From contig JAFDEK010000006.1 in the NCBI GenBank assembly GCA_019310385.1, positions 1 through 58,702 of the forward strand: 58,702 nucleotides of DNA, written 5' to 3'. The position numbers were made by a program, and so were the translations under genes. The notes below the pieces were generated by a model. That model saw only the letters and a program-made list of their open reading frames with translations, was not told where the DNA came from and did not search any database. Of this stretch, positions 58,305 through 58,702 are shown piece by piece. Numbering within the stretch: position 1 is the stretch's first letter; every line of letters begins with the position of its first letter. Source of the stretch: Deltaproteobacteria bacterium. GTDB lineage: Bacteria; Myxococcota_A; UBA9160; UBA4427.

Positions 58305-58702
58305 ATGAAGAACATCGTAGTGCCGGTCGACTTCTCCGGTGTGACCGAGCGGGTGATCGAAGAGGCGGGAGGCCTGTGCCAGGCCCTCGGCGCAAAGCTG
58401 TGGCTCGTGCACGTGGCCGCTCCCGATCCGGATTTCGTCGGCTACGACGGCGGGCCCCAGTCCGTACGGGACTCGGTGGCGCACCATCTGCGCGACGAGC
58501 ACCGCGACCTGCAGCAGAAGGCCGAAGCCCTGCGGGCCACGGGCCTCGACGCGGTCGCGCTGCTCGTGCAGGGGCCGACGGTGGACACCATCCTAGCCGA
58601 GGCAAAACGCCTCGCTGCCGACATGATCGTCATGGGCAGCCACGGCCATGGCGCCCTGTACCGGGCGCTGCTCGGGAGCGTCAGCGAGGGGGTGCTCCAC
58701 AA
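58305..58702 (+). CDS. Universal stress protein, 3' truncated by the window edge
   Basis: The first 132 codons read MKNIVVPVDFSGVTERVIEE through ALGAKLWLVHVAAPDPD to a complete-looking ATP loop GSHGHGALYRALLGSVSEG just before the window ends. This is the fifth universal stress gene of the window. The ATG has a GAGG at 12 bases distance. The 120-base gap shared with ybaK contains a 6-bp dyad CTAACT/AGTTAG. Confidence 0.88.
   Translation, partial: MKNIVVPVDFSGVTERVIEEAGGLCQALGAKLWLVHVAAPDPDFVGYDGGPQSVRDSVAHHLRDEHRDLQQKAEALRATGLDAVALLVQGPTVDTILAEAKRLAADMIVMGSHGHGALYRALLGSVSEGVLH

Noticed and set aside
1-58702. tRNA, rRNA, riboswitch and mobile-element genes
   Set aside because: Reading both strands by eye I saw no cloverleaf with TTCGANTC-type arms in intergenic gaps, no rRNA-like tract, no transposase or integrase; a covariance-model scan would be decisive.

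Overview
The window looks like a chromosome segment from an uncultured, high-GC Gram-negative bacterium. Codon third positions are overwhelmingly G or C. Several products carry lipoprotein or Tat-type export signals. The gene content (acyl-CoA, steroid and wax-ester style lipid genes, paired DUF3604 proteins, stacked universal stress proteins, an NtrC/sigma-54 regulator) fits Myxococcota or related former Deltaproteobacteria. This placement is an inference from gene content only. No rRNA, tRNA, CRISPR array, insertion sequence or phage gene was recognised.

Region 1 (1-16.3 kb) is catabolic. It opens with the 3' part of a molybdopterin oxidoreductase of the DMSO-reductase/ethylbenzene-dehydrogenase type, whose frame is broken by a perfect 44-bp tandem duplication. 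Next come an acetoacetate-decarboxylase-like protein, an NTF2/SnoaL-like protein, an internally duplicated protein of unknown function, an amine/diaminopimelate-dehydrogenase-like NAD(P) enzyme, a WS/DGAT acyltransferase, an SDR, a GH3 beta-glucosidase, a DUF1214-DUF3604 pair, an HSL-type esterase and a lipocalin-like protein. Region 2 (16.3-26.3 kb) continues with a methyltransferase, a MaoC-like double hot-dog protein, a membrane/Tat aldo-keto reductase with ferredoxin cysteines, a second SDR, a second DUF3604 lipoprotein, an alkyl-sulfatase-like metallo-hydrolase lipoprotein, a PlsC-like acyltransferase and an acyl-CoA dehydrogenase.

Region 3 (26.4-37.6 kb) is mostly envelope: a universal stress protein, a PAP2 phosphatase / TonB-like lipoprotein / RND-MMPL operon, an SGNH-MBOAT acetylation pair, a fused double CaiB-type CoA-transferase with one degenerate half, and an ArnT-like glycosyltransferase. 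Region 4 (37.7-58.7 kb) reads as a redox, oxygen and stress island. It holds a b-type cytochrome, mobB and a TorD-type chaperone, two hemerythrins, a Crp/Fnr regulator, a beta-CASP nuclease, a CBS protein, four universal stress protein genes, a membrane ferritin-like protein, a c-type cytochrome lipoprotein and the AmmeMemoRadiSam trio. Its signalling block has an NtrC-type regulator, a single-domain response regulator, a histidine kinase with a FixL-like heme PAS and a kinase with a degenerate protoglobin domain.

Three sequence-level patterns cut across the genes. (i) Palindromes of the form TATGA-N6-TCATA flank the Crp/Fnr gene, the hemerythrin gene and the cytochrome b/mobB region, suggesting a local regulon. 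(ii) A REP/BIME-like element with the core GGGGACGGTCCTTAACGG occurs twice, each time starting inside the stop codon of a gene. (iii) Short tandem repeats of 10-18 bp are unusually common. Several are purine-rich and lie just upstream of a start codon, and others form in-frame linkers.
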